Positions 43,123 to 52,503 are shown, counted from the first letter of the stretch. The stretch is DNA of 64,000 nt from Myxococcales bacterium (GCA_016712525.1 JADJQX010000007.1:2232001-2296000); one strand, 5' to 3'. A program made the numbers and translations. The notes: generated by a model from the letters alone, not told the origin.

Positions 43123-46100
43123 GTGCCGAAGGGAAAAACTCAGGCGGTCACCGATCCGCTCGCGCCCTTCTCGGGGGCGACTCGGCGATGGTTCCGTGGC
43201 TCGCTCGGCGAGCCGACGCGCGCGCAAGCCCTCGCGTGGGACCACATCGCCCACGGACGCTCCGTGCTCCTCTCGGCCCCTACGGGCTCGGGCAAGACGC
43301 TCGCGGCCTTTCTCTATGCGATCGATCGCCTGTCGTTCGGTCCCGCCCCGAGCTCGCCGAGCGAGGCGCTCCGGGTCCTCTACGTGTCGCCGCTCAAGGC
43401 GCTGGCCGTCGACGTGGAGAGAAACCTGAGGGCGCCTCTCGCCGGCATCGACGCGCTCGCCTCGCACGACGGAGAGCGCGTACGACCCGTCACGGTGGGC
43501 GTGCGCACCGGCGACACCTCGACGAAGGAGCGCGCGGCCCACATCAAGAGCCCGCCGGACATCTTGGTGACGACGCCCGAGTCGCTCTACTTGATGCTCT
43601 CCGGGCGCGCGCGGAAGGTGCTCGCCTCGATCGACACCGTCATCGTGGACGAGATCCACCAGCTCGCCGGCGAGAAACGCGGGGCCCACTTCTTCCTGTC
43701 GCTCGAACGGCTCGAGGCCTTGCGCGAGGCGGCGCGCCCCATGTGCCCGAAGCTCCTCCGCATCGGCCTCTCGGCCACGCAGAAGCCGCTCGAGCTCGTC
43801 GCGGAGGTGCTCGGCGGGCGGCACGGAGACGCCCCCCGCGAGGTCGCCATCGAGGCCGCCCCGAGCGACAAACGATACCGCGTGGTCGTGGGCGTGCCCG
43901 AAGGCGCCTTCGTAGGTGAAGGTGCGCTCGACCCGGACGAGCGACGCGCGATGTCGGCGTGGCCGAAGCTCCACGCGCGCCTCTACGAGACGCTGATGGC
44001 GAAGCGGTCGACCATGATCTTCGTGAACAGCCGGCGCCTCGCGGAGCGCCTCGCGTCGGCCCTGAACGACCTCGACGCCGAGACGAGACCGCTCGCAGAG
44101 GGAGAGGTGAGGCCCCCGCTCGCGCTCGCGCATCACGGCTCTCTCGCCCACGACGCCCGCGAGGAGATCGAGGACAAGCTCAAACGGGGAGAGCTGCGGG
44201 CGATCGTCGCCACGTCGTCGCTGGAGCTCGGCATCGACATGGGCGCCGTGGATCAGGTCGTGCAGATCGAGTCCCCGCCTTCGGTAGCGTCGGGCATCCA
44301 GCGCATCGGGCGCGCGGGGCACTCGGTCGGCGCGGTCTCCGAGGGCCTGCTCTTGCCGAAGCACAAGGCGGACCTCTTGGCCGCGGTCGCCGCCAAACGG
44401 GCGATCGAAGAGGGGGATATCGAGCCCACACGCGCGCCGAAGAACCCGCTCGACGTGCTCGCGCAGCAGATCGTCGCCATCGTCGCGACCGGCCTGTCGA
44501 TCGCCGACATCGAGGCGCCCGAGCCCGTCCACGTCGACACGCTGTTTTCGCTCGTGCGCCGCGCGGCAGCCTTCGGGGAGTTGCCGCGGACCGCCTTCGA
44601 CGGCGTGCTCGACATGCTGTCCGGCAGGTATCCCTCGGCCGACTTCTCGGAGCTCCGCCCGAGGCTCACCTGGGACAGGCGCACGGGGCTCCTCCGGCCC
44701 CGGCCCTTCGCGAAGAAGCTCGCCGTGCTCAACGCTGGGACGATCCCCGAGCGGGGCCTCTACGGGGTGTTCCTCGACCGAGGGGGGGAAGAGGGCGCGG
44801 GCCCGAAGAGCCGCCGGGTCGGCGAGCTCGACGAAGAGATGGTGTTCGAGCTGCGCGAGGGAGACACGTTCTTCCTCGGCGCCTCGTCGTGGAAGGTGAC
44901 CGACATCTCGAAGGACCGCGTGCTCGTGGTGCCCGCGCCGGGCACCGAGGGTCGACCCCCGTTCTGGCACGGCGACAAGCTCGGGCGCGCGATGACCTTC
45001 GGCACACGGATCGGCGGGCTCACCCGGGAGCTCGCCTCCCGCGACGAGGACGACGCGCGCGCCTTCTTGGAAACGACGCTCGGCATCGAGCCCGAAGGAG
45101 CGCGCGTGCTCGCCGAGTACGTGCACCAGGGTCTACGCGAGGCGGGCCACGTCCCCACGGACAAGACCATCGTCGTCGAGCGTTTCCAGGACGAGCTCGG
45201 AGATCACCGCATCTGCATCCTGTCGCCGTTCGGGGCCCGCGTGCACGCGCCTTGGTCGATCGCCATCCGCGCGGCCATCTCCGCCGTGCGCGATGGGGAC
45301 GTCGAGGCCGTCTACACGGACGACGGGATCACGCTCCGGGTCCCCGAGGGCGACGCTCCTCCCGCGCTCGACACGCTCCTCCACGATCCTGTCGCGGTCG
45401 TCGACCTCGTGACTCGGGAGGTGGGGCACACGGCGCTCTTCGCGGCGCGGTTCCGTGAGGCCGCCGGGCGCGCGCTGCTCTTGCCGAAGCGCACCCCGGG
45501 CAAACGCACCCCGCTATGGGCCCTGCGCAAAAAAGCCAGTGATCTCATGGCGGTAGCGTCACGCTTCCCCGAGTTCCCGCTCATGCTCGAGGTGCACCGC
45601 GAGTGCCTCGCCGACGCGTTCGACATGCCCGGCCTCGTGTCCGTCCTCGAGGCCATCAAGGCGCGCAAGATCGCCGTGCGCGTGGTGGACACGAAGGTCC
45701 CGTCGACGTTCGCGAAGAGCCTGCTCTTCTCGTTCGTGGGAAACTTCCTCTACGACGGAGACGCGCCCTTGGCCGAGAGGCGCGCGCAAGCCCTGCTGGT
45801 CGATCCCGACGAGCTCCGAGCGCTGCTCGGTGAAGGGGAGATGCGCAAGCTCCTCGATCCGAAGCTCTCCGACGCGCTCGAGGACGAGCTCCAGCGGCGG
45901 GCCTTCCCCCTCGGATCGGCCGACGCGCTCCACGATCTGTTGCTCTACGTCGGCGACCTGTCCCGGCACGAGGTGCGCGCGCGGTTCACGACCCGTGAAG
46001 GCGCCGAAGAGGCCATCGCCGAGCTCTTGCGCGACAAACGAGCCACCGAGGTGCGTATCGCCGAGGAGCTCCGCCTCGTCGCGGTCGAGGACGCGTCACG

Positions 46101-47727
46101 CTACCGCGACGGGCTCGGGGTCGTCCTCCCTCACGGGATCCCGCTCGTCTTCCTCGAGAAGTCGAGCGATCCGCGGGTGAGCCTCTTCGCGCGGTACGCC
46201 CGCACCCACGCGCCCTTCTCGGCGCGCACCATCGGAGCGCGGTACGGCCTCTCGATCGACGCGGTGGTCCAAGCGTTCGAGCCGCTCGTGCGCGACGGTC
46301 GGGTCGCTCGGGGAGCCTTTTTGCCCGAGGGAGATGGCTCCCCCGAGTACGCCGACCGCGAGATCTTGAAGGCGCTGCGGAGGCGGACGCTCTTCGCGCT
46401 GAGGCACGAGGTCGCGCCCGTGGAGGCCGCCGTGTTCGCGCGCTTCTCCCTGGCGTGGCATGGCGTCGCCACGGTGCACGAGGCGCCGAAGGAGCGAGAG
46501 CGAAGCTCGGCCGATCCGGACCGCCTGCTCGAGGCCATCGAGAGGCTCGAGGCGTGCCCGCTGCCCCTGTCGGTCCTCGAAGCCGACGTGCTCCCCGCGC
46601 GTGTGCCCGGCTACCGGCCGTGGGATCTCGACGCGCTCCTCGCCTCGGGGGAGGTGCGATGGGAGGGCATCGAGGCGCTCGGCACGAACGACGGGAGGAT
46701 CGCGCTCACCCTCGGCGAGAACGCCGATACGCTGGGCAGGCGGCCGACCGACGTGCCCCTCTCCGAGCTCGCGGAGAAGGTCCTCGCCCTCTTCGAGGCC
46801 CGAGGGGCGCTCTTCTTTCACGACGTCTCGCGCGCGATGGGAGGCTTCCCGAACGACCTCGCCGCCGCTCTCCACGAGCTCGTGTGGGCCGGTCACCTCA
46901 CGAACGACACCCTCGAGCCGCTGCGGAGCGCGTTCGCCGCCACCCACTCCGATCGCCGGAAGACACGGCCTTCGAGGCCCCTCGCGCGGACGGCTCGGCG
47001 GGCCGTGCTCCCGGGCACGGAGGGCCGCTTCTCGGTGCGCCCACGCGAGCTCGCGGCGACCCCCACCGAGCGGAGGACGGCCCTGACGAAGCGCCTGCTC
47101 GAGCGTCACGGCGTGCTGCTCCGCGAGGCGCTCGGGTACGAGGGCGTCGCCGGGGGATTTTCGGCCCTCTACGACGTCCTCTCGGCCCTCGAGGACCGAG
47201 GGATGTGCCGGAGAGGCTATTTCGTCGAAGGCCGGGGGACCACGCAGTTCGCGCTCCCGGGCGCGGACGACCGCCTGCGCGCGGCCCGTGAGAGCGACGG
47301 TGACGCGCTCCACTGGGTCTCGGCCGTCGATCCGGCGTTCGCTTATGGAGCCGCCCTCCCCTTCCCGGAGACGCGCCCGTCCGCGCACCCCACACGCTCG
47401 GCGGGGGCGCACGCCGCGCTCGTCGACGGAGTGCTCGCGGCGTGGGTCTCTCGCGGCGGGGACGGGCTCGTCACGTTTCCGGGCGCCCACGGAGGAGACG
47501 GTCGCCTCGCCGCCGATCTGGCCGCGCGCGCCCTCTCCCGCGTGCTCGCCGCGCTCTCGGGCCGAGGGATGCGCGCGTTCTCTCTCCGGACGATCGACGG
47601 GCTCGACGCCACGTCCCACCCCGAGCGGTCCACCTTCGAGCAGCACGGCTTCCAGAGACGCGGCGACGCGCTCGTGCTCGCCCACGACGGGCGCGGGCGC
47701 GCCGACATGCCCGAGGTGCGACCGTGA
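43123..47727 (+). CDS. lhr: Lhr-type large ATP-dependent helicase
   Basis: Lhr proteins are superfamily 2 helicases involved in DNA repair. This one has 1534 residues, the usual size of full-length bacterial Lhr. Motifs: Walker A APTGSGKT (52-59), DEIH (176-179), LSATQ, FVNSRR, then the second RecA domain with HHGSLAHDAREEIEDKLK and QRIGRAGHSVG. The winged-helix and Lhr-core parts follow, and a C-terminal extension of about 650 residues (Lhr-CTD) completes it. The GTG start at 43123 gives MPKGKTQAV; no strong ribosome site is seen. Its stop overlaps the next GTG by 4 bases. Confidence 0.92.
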   Translation: MPKGKTQAVTDPLAPFSGATRRWFRGSLGEPTRAQALAWDHIAHGRSVLLSAPTGSGKTLAAFLYAIDRLSFGPAPSSPSEALRVLYVSPLKALAVDVERNLRAPLAGIDALASHDGERVRPVTVGVRTGDTSTKERAAHIKSPPDILVTTPESLYLMLSGRARKVLASIDTVIVDEIHQLAGEKRGAHFFLSLERLEALREAARPMCPKLLRIGLSATQKPLELVAEVLGGRHGDAPREVAIEAAPSDKRYRVVVGVPEGAFVGEGALDPDERRAMSAWPKLHARLYETLMAKRSTMIFVNSRRLAERLASALNDLDAETRPLAEGEVRPPLALAHHGSLAHDAREEIEDKLKRGELRAIVATSSLELGIDMGAVDQVVQIESPPSVASGIQRIGRAGHSVGAVSEGLLLPKHKADLLAAVAAKRAIEEGDIEPTRAPKNPLDVLAQQIVAIVATGLSIADIEAPEPVHVDTLFSLVRRAAAFGELPRTAFDGVLDMLSGRYPSADFSELRPRLTWDRRTGLLRPRPFAKKLAVLNAGTIPERGLYGVFLDRGGEEGAGPKSRRVGELDEEMVFELREGDTFFLGASSWKVTDISKDRVLVVPAPGTEGRPPFWHGDKLGRAMTFGTRIGGLTRELASRDEDDARAFLETTLGIEPEGARVLAEYVHQGLREAGHVPTDKTIVVERFQDELGDHRICILSPFGARVHAPWSIAIRAAISAVRDGDVEAVYTDDGITLRVPEGDAPPALDTLLHDPVAVVDLVTREVGHTALFAARFREAAGRALLLPKRTPGKRTPLWALRKKASDLMAVASRFPEFPLMLEVHRECLADAFDMPGLVSVLEAIKARKIAVRVVDTKVPSTFAKSLLFSFVGNFLYDGDAPLAERRAQALLVDPDELRALLGEGEMRKLLDPKLSDALEDELQRRAFPLGSADALHDLLLYVGDLSRHEVRARFTTREGAEEAIAELLRDKRATEVRIAEELRLVAVEDASRYRDGLGVVLPHGIPLVFLEKSSDPRVSLFARYARTHAPFSARTIGARYGLSIDAVVQAFEPLVRDGRVARGAFLPEGDGSPEYADREILKALRRRTLFALRHEVAPVEAAVFARFSLAWHGVATVHEAPKERERSSADPDRLLEAIERLEACPLPLSVLEADVLPARVPGYRPWDLDALLASGEVRWEGIEALGTNDGRIALTLGENADTLGRRPTDVPLSELAEKVLALFEARGALFFHDVSRAMGGFPNDLAAALHELVWAGHLTNDTLEPLRSAFAATHSDRRKTRPSRPLARTARRAVLPGTEGRFSVRPRELAATPTERRTALTKRLLERHGVLLREALGYEGVAGGFSALYDVLSALEDRGMCRRGYFVEGRGTTQFALPGADDRLRAARESDGDALHWVSAVDPAFAYGAALPFPETRPSAHPTRSAGAHAALVDGVLAAWVSRGGDGLVTFPGAHGGDGRLAADLAARALSRVLAALSGRGMRAFSLRTIDGLDATSHPERSTFEQHGFQRRGDALVLAHDGRGRADMPEVRP

Positions 47728-48290
47728 CACACCCTCGAAGCGACGCGCTCGTGAAGGAGATCCTCGAGGAGTTCCCGACGTTCCGCATCCTCTCCAAGAG
47801 GACGAGCGGCCTCCAGAAGGCGATCGACGTGTTCTTGCGTGTCGTCACCCTCGGCGGCATGAGGACGTACCTCACGCGGTACCACACGGTCCTCTTCGGC
47901 ACGCTCTGGGTGCCCGACACGTGGAACGCCATGCCGGACCTCGACAGGTACGTGCTCCTGCGTCACGAGCGGGTGCACCTCCGGCAGCGGCGCCGCATGG
48001 GCGACCTCTGGATGGCGTTCGTCTACCTCGTGCCGTACTTTCCGCTCGGGCTCGCCTACGGGCGCGCGCGCATCGAACAAGAGGCCTACGAAGAGACCCT
48101 GCTCGCCACCGCCGAGGTGTACGGACGGGACGCCGCTCTCGGGCTAAAAGAACATATATTTCAGCGATTTACGGGTCCGGACTACGGCTTCATGTGGCCG
48201 TTCCGTGGGAGCCTCGAGGCGTGGTTCTCGAGGGCGATGGAGCGGGTCGACAGGTCGCTCTCCGCCGAGGCGTCCAGGCCCGACCCTTGA
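47724..48290 (+). CDS. Hypothetical HExxH-containing protein coupled to lhr
   Basis: This 188-residue protein starts at a GTG overlapping the helicase stop. It contains RHERVHLRQRRRMGDLW, an HExxHxxQ motif like that of small metallopeptidases, followed by a hydrophobic stretch (MAFVYLVPYFPLGLAYG) and ARIEQEAYEETLLATAEVYG, whose Glu could be the third ligand. It may be a membrane-associated metalloprotease, but the active site is not proven. A short AT-rich patch (48148-48172) encodes KEHIFQRF. Confidence 0.7.
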   Translation: MTHPRSDALVKEILEEFPTFRILSKRTSGLQKAIDVFLRVVTLGGMRTYLTRYHTVLFGTLWVPDTWNAMPDLDRYVLLRHERVHLRQRRRMGDLWMAFVYLVPYFPLGLAYGRARIEQEAYEETLLATAEVYGRDAALGLKEHIFQRFTGPDYGFMWPFRGSLEAWFSRAMERVDRSLSAEASRPDP

Positions 48291-48373
48291 ACGCGCGCGC
48301 CGCCTTGTCGCGGGCGCGGATGCGACTCACGCTGTGAGGGTGGGCGCATCCGTGCCCCAAGGAGGGAGCAGTC

Positions 48374-49150
48374 GTGGTCCTCCACAAGCCTCGCGCACTT
48401 CTGGGTCTCGTCGTCGCATCGATCGTTCCTCTCACCGCCCCGAGCCCGAGCACGCCCCCTTCGGCTGCGCCGGGAGCTCCGGCCTCGACGGAAGACGCGG
48501 GGCCGCCGAGAGGACCACCTCCGTGCCCGGACGGGATGGTTCACGTGCGCGGCGACGCGTGCGACGAGGTGGAAGAGTCGTGCAAGCGGTGGCTCGATCC
48601 GCCGCCCTACCAGAACCTCCGGTGCGCCGAGTTCGCGCCGACCCGATGCAAGGGGACACGCAGGCCTCTCGACTTCTGCATCGACCGCGAAGAGGCCCAC
48701 GACGCGGACACCTTGCTTCCCGTCGTGAACGTGTCGTTCGTCGCCGCGACGAAGGCTTGCGAGGCGCGCGGGCTCTCGCTGTGCACCGAGCCCGAGTGGG
48801 TGTTCGCGTGCGAGGGAGAGGCCATGCTGCCCTACCCGTATGGCCTCTCGCGAGACAGCTCGGCCTGCAACATCGATCAGCGGAACCTCGGCGGGAAGGA
48901 CGGAAAGCTCCGCGACCTCCGCGCCAAGGTGACCGAGTTTCCGCGCTGCACGAGCCCCTTCGGTGTGCATCACATGACGGGGAACGTGGACGAGTGGGTG
49001 CACCGCACGAAGGGGCCGCAGCGCTCGGTCCTCCATGGGGGATGGTGGCTGCCAGGGCGCAACCGGTGCCGCGCGACGACCGCCGAGCATGGCCCCGAGT
49101 ACTCGGGCTCGCAAGTGGGGTATCGCTGCTGCGGTCCGCGCCGCCCCTGA
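48374..49150 (+). CDS. Secreted SUMF1/FGE-sulfatase-domain protein A
   Basis: This 258-residue protein has a signal peptide (GLVVASIVPLTAPSPS) and a formylglycine-generating-enzyme-like domain. CPDGMVHV, CIDREEA, EWVFACEGEAMLPYPYG, MTGNVDEWV and a GGWW...CRATT...GYRCC end are seen. Of the two redox Cys of true FGE, the first is replaced (GGWWLPGRNRC keeps only the second), so it is likely a binding or structural relative. It has a paralogue at 50082. A GGAGGGAG ribosome site precedes the GTG. Confidence 0.82.
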   Translation: MVLHKPRALLGLVVASIVPLTAPSPSTPPSAAPGAPASTEDAGPPRGPPPCPDGMVHVRGDACDEVEESCKRWLDPPPYQNLRCAEFAPTRCKGTRRPLDFCIDREEAHDADTLLPVVNVSFVAATKACEARGLSLCTEPEWVFACEGEAMLPYPYGLSRDSSACNIDQRNLGGKDGKLRDLRAKVTEFPRCTSPFGVHHMTGNVDEWVHRTKGPQRSVLHGGWWLPGRNRCRATTAEHGPEYSGSQVGYRCCGPRRP

Positions 49151-49260
49151 CCGTGAGCGCCGACGAGGGCCAGATTCCCTATTTCGATTCGTCGTCCCTA
49201 GCTATCTTTACGGGCGACGACCTCGCCGCGTGATGGACACGCCTCGACCGCGGAACTAGG

Positions 49261-49289
49261 GTTTTGCCAATGACCTGCATGGCCAAAAC
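49261..49289. promoter_or_regulatory. Imperfect inverted repeat upstream of SIP-family gene
   Basis: GTTTTG-CCA pairs with TGG-C-CAAAAC with one bulged base and a 10-base centre. It lies 22 bases before the ATG at 49311, overlapping the expected promoter, and is a candidate operator. It does not match the Fur consensus. Confidence 0.4.
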
Positions 49290-49310
49290 GTTCTTCGCTC
49301 GGTGCCGTTG

Positions 49311-49979
49311 ATGTCCGCGAAAGGCACGCTCGTGCGCCTCCTCGGTGGCGCTTTTTTACGGCGCGCGCAGGTCGTCGGGGTCGAGGAGGTGGGAGGATTC
49401 TCCCGCGTCGTGCTGCGCGGCGAGGTCGAGCGGGCCGAGCCGGGCACGAAGCTCCAGCTCCTCCTCCCGGGCGACGACATGCGCACCTACACGCCAATCG
49501 CCACATCCGAGGGAATCGTGCTGCTCGGGTGGAGGCACGCCCCTGGCCCCGGCGGGCGCTGGGCCGCGAGCGTGAAAGAGGGCGACGAGCTCCGCTTCGT
49601 GGGGCCGCAACGCTCCCTCGTGCTTCCCGAAGGGCGCGCGATCGTCGTCGGCGACGAGACGAGCGTCGCCGTGGCCGCGAGCTTCGAGGCCGCGCGCGCG
49701 GGACGAGTCACCGCCGTGCTCGAGGCGAGCGAGGTCACCGACGTGCGTGCGGCGGCGGCGCGGGTCGGCCTCGGGTCGGCCTCGGTCCTCGCGCGAGGCG
49801 ACACGGCCGGCCTCGTCGACGCCATCGTCCGAGCGCGCGAGGAGGCACCTTCGGCGGCGATCGCGCTTACGGGCGGCTCCGAGCTCATCCTCCGTCTGCG
49901 CGCCGCGCTGAAAGAGAGAGGCCTCGCCGACGTGCGGACCAAGACGTACTGGGTCCCCGGCCGACAGGGCCTCGACTGA
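49311..49979 (+). CDS. Siderophore-interacting-protein (SIP) family flavoprotein
   Basis: This 222-residue protein resembles the FAD-binding SIP family that reduces ferric siderophores in the cytoplasm. DDMRTYTPIATSEG is the FAD-contact motif (RxYTP), followed by GPGGRWAASVKEGDELRFVGP. The C-terminal SIP half has VVGDETSVAVAAS and ends RTKTYWVPGRQGLD, where family members have GYWRRGR. The ATG at 49311 is preferred to a GTG at 49302. No siderophore genes are adjacent. Confidence 0.82.
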   Translation: MSAKGTLVRLLGGAFLRRAQVVGVEEVGGFSRVVLRGEVERAEPGTKLQLLLPGDDMRTYTPIATSEGIVLLGWRHAPGPGGRWAASVKEGDELRFVGPQRSLVLPEGRAIVVGDETSVAVAASFEAARAGRVTAVLEASEVTDVRAAAARVGLGSASVLARGDTAGLVDAIVRAREEAPSAAIALTGGSELILRLRAALKERGLADVRTKTYWVPGRQGLD

Positions 49980-50081
49980 CGTGAGGCGGAGCCGCGCACC
50001 CGAAAGGGAGCGTAGCGAAGGCACCGACGGAACGGCCGCGTGGGTTTCCGCCCGAAGAAATCCGTGCTTTGAGCCGTCCGC

Positions 50082-50954
50082 ATGTCGGCCTCTCGGCGCC
50101 AACTCGCGCAGCTCCGCCCGCTCGTGCCCCTCTTCGTCGTGGCCACGCTCGGCGTGGCTTGCTCGGCGCGAGACACGCCCGCGTCTCTTGGGCGGACCGA
50201 GCTCACGCACGCCAGCCGGGAGGCGCATGACCTCGCAGAGGCCGCCTCCCCCGTCGCCGCGAAGCCGCTGCCCGAGACAGGATCCTCTCCCGCGACAGAC
50301 GCATGCCCCGACGGGATGGTGCTCGTGTCGGGCAGTTACTGCCCCGAGGTCGAGCAGCCGTGCGAGCAGTGGATGGATCCTCCGGGCACGAAGTACGCGC
50401 ACTTCCGGTGCAAGAAGTACGGGCCGTCCGTGTGCAAAGGAGCGCGTGTCGCCATGCGCTACTGCATCGATCGCACCGAGCGGAGAGAGGCGAGCTCGGA
50501 GCTCCCGGCGCACTTCGTCTCGTTCGACGCCGCGAGGGGGCTCTGCGCGAAGGCGGGCGCCCGCGTGTGCACCGAGAGCGAGTGGCAGTTCGCATGCGAG
50601 GGCGAGGCCATGCTCCCCTACCCGTACGGGTACGAGCGCGACTCGAAGGCGTGCAACGTCGACACGTTCGAGGGCCTCCGCGACAAACAGGGGAAGCTCG
50701 CCGACCACCGGAAGGCCGTCGGCGCGAGCCCCGCGTGCACGAGCCCGTTCGGGGTCGTCGACATGGCGGGCAACGTGGAGGAGTGGGTCCGCGCCGACGG
50801 GGCGGGGAAGTACGGGTGGAAGCAGGTGCTGAAGGGCTCGTATTGGATCCCGAGCCGGCACGCTTGCCGCCAGTTCCAGGTCGGTCACGGGCCCGAGTAC
50901 GGGGGCCAAGAGACCGGCACCCGCTGCTGCCGCGAGGTAGGGCCCCCGCCATGA
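50082..50954 (+). CDS. SUMF1/FGE-sulfatase-domain lipoprotein B
   Basis: This 290-residue lipoprotein (VVATLGVAC) is a paralogue of the protein at 48374, with the same order of motifs: CPDGMVLV, CIDRTER, EWQFACEGEAMLPYPYG, DMAGNVEEWV, GSYWIPSRHACR and GTRCC. Again only the second FGE redox Cys is retained. Mature-domain identity looks high by eye, so a local duplication around the SIP gene is likely. The reverse transcriptase locus follows. Confidence 0.82.
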   Translation: MSASRRQLAQLRPLVPLFVVATLGVACSARDTPASLGRTELTHASREAHDLAEAASPVAAKPLPETGSSPATDACPDGMVLVSGSYCPEVEQPCEQWMDPPGTKYAHFRCKKYGPSVCKGARVAMRYCIDRTERREASSELPAHFVSFDAARGLCAKAGARVCTESEWQFACEGEAMLPYPYGYERDSKACNVDTFEGLRDKQGKLADHRKAVGASPACTSPFGVVDMAGNVEEWVRADGAGKYGWKQVLKGSYWIPSRHACRQFQVGHGPEYGGQETGTRCCREVGPPP

Positions 50955-51016
50955 CCACGGGATAGTCGCGCTCATTTTTCCGTCGACGGGTACGAAGGCT
51001 ACGCCGTACCTTGAAG

Positions 51017-51177
51017 GCGTGCGGCGGCGAAGGCTCGAGCCGGTGAGACCCCTCACCTCTCCGGGGTTACCCCGGGGTACGACTCGGGATCGTGCGTGGC
51101 GTCGCCGCGGGTGCGCTCGACCTACGTCGAGGTTTCCCGCGGTACGACGGGATTCGTCGGGCCTCGCCGCCGCACGC
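51017..51177 (+). ncRNA. Retron msr-msd RNA (predicted)
   Basis: The region is bounded by a1 (51017-51034) and a2 (51161-51177), which share a perfect 14-bp inverted repeat GCGTGCGGCGGCGA plus three more pairs across a one-base bulge. Directly after a1 an AGC (51038-51040) offers the branching G at 51039. Two msr-type hairpins follow: GGTGAG/CTCACC (51042-51057) and CCGGGG/CCCCGG (51061-51075). Then a long msd-type hairpin at 51100-51149 has an 18-bp stem in three blocks (CGTCG, CCGCGGG, CTCGAC). The a2 arm ends 20 bases before the ATG of a retron-type reverse transcriptase. All parts are in the order known for retrons; no product has been shown. Confidence 0.75.
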
Positions 51178-51197
51178 TCCTCGCAGGACGCCGAACC

Positions 51198-52479
51198 ATG
51201 AGGCCTCCTCCGATGGCGCGCCTCGTCGCGAGCGCCCTCCTCGGGGGAGAGTGGGAGCCTCACGCCATGGCCGCCCGCGTCGCGCACATGCTCGGTCACC
51301 CTCGGGTCGAGGGCCGCCACAGGGCCATCGCGAGGGTGGCGCGTGACGCGTTCGTGCGCGCCCCACGGCACGCGAGGGACGCGCTCGCCGACGTGCTCGT
51401 GCGTCACCCGGTGTGGCGACGGTTCCCGCAAGCGAGGCTCCGTGCGCTCGTCGTGGACGAGCCCGCCATGGGCCCCTCCCACGTGCGTGTACCCGAGGCG
51501 ACGACCGTGGGGGCGCTCGCCGACCTCCTGGGCACGACCCCGGACACGCTCGACGCGCTCGCGGATCGCCGTGGGCTCGCGCGCGTGGCGCGGGAGGAGC
51601 ACCTCCGCCATCACCACGTGCGATGTATCCCGAAGCGCGACGGGACCTTGCGGGTGCTCGAGATCCCGAAGCCGCGGCTACGGGAGCTTCAACGGCGGGT
51701 GCTCGATCGGATCCTCGTCGACGTGCCGGCGCACCCCGCGGCCCACGGGTTCGTGAGGCGCATGTCGGCCTTGGACCACGCGCTGTCCCACGTCGGCAAG
51801 GCCGTGGTCATCCGCGCCGATCTCCGGGACTTCTTCAGCCACGTGACCGCGGCGCGCGTCGGAGGTGTGTTCCGCGCCATGGGCTACCCCGACGAGGTGC
51901 GGCGCACGCTCACCGCGCTCACCACGGTGGCGACGCCCGAGGCGCACCTCGTGGGGCTCCCGTGGGGGGCGACGGGTCGTGCTCCGCGTGCCTCACCTCG
52001 CGCAAGGCGCCCCGACGTCGCCTTCGCTCGCGAACCTCGTCGCGTACGGGCTCGACGTACGCCTGAGCGCCCTCGCGCGCTCGCTCGGCGGTGTCTACGG
52101 GCGGTACGCCGACGACCTCGTGCTCTCGGGCGGTCGCGACCTCGATCGGGCGCGCGCCCTCGCCCTCCGCGCGATGCTGGACATCGTCCGGGACGAGGGC
52201 TTCGAGCCGAACGTCGCGAAGTCGTCCGTCCGCCGACGCGGAGATCGCCAGGTCGTCTGCGGGCTCGTGGTGAACACGCAGGCCGCGGTGCCACGAGCCG
52301 AGCGCGAGCGCCTCGAGGCGATCCTCACGAACTGCGTGACGAAGGGGCCCACGTCCCAGAACCGCGACGGTCACCCCGACTTCCGCGCGCACCTCGAGGG
52401 CCGCGTCTCGTGGGTGCGGGCGGCGTGCCCTCGCCACGCCGAGAAGCTCCAGCGGCTCCTCGAGGCGATCGTCTGGTGA
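51198..52479 (+). pseudogene. Retron-type reverse transcriptase, frameshifted at G6 run
   Basis: Two frames join into one protein of about 426 residues. The N-terminal extension (about 120 residues) includes TVGALADLLGTTPDTLDALADRRGL, as in myxobacterial retron enzymes. RT motifs follow: HHHVRCIPKRDGTLR, AHGFVRR, VIRADLRDFFSHV, then after the shift QGAPTSPSLANL and the catalytic YADD. SALDHALSH and VCGLVVN stand where retrons have NAxxH and VTG. The frame changes at six G (51964-51969); five G would give LPWGRRVVLRVPHLAQGAPTSP without a break. So a sequencing error or a very recent mutation is likely. The ATG at 51198 is chosen because it lies just after a2; the open frame begins at 51096 inside the msd hairpin. 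Confidence 0.8.
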
Positions 52480-52503
52480 CACGCGCGCGCGCGACCTCGG
52501 AGA

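Noticed and set aside
48374..50954. True formylglycine-generating (sulfatase-activating) enzymes
   Set aside because: The first redox Cys of the active site is missing in both proteins and no sulfatase gene is nearby.
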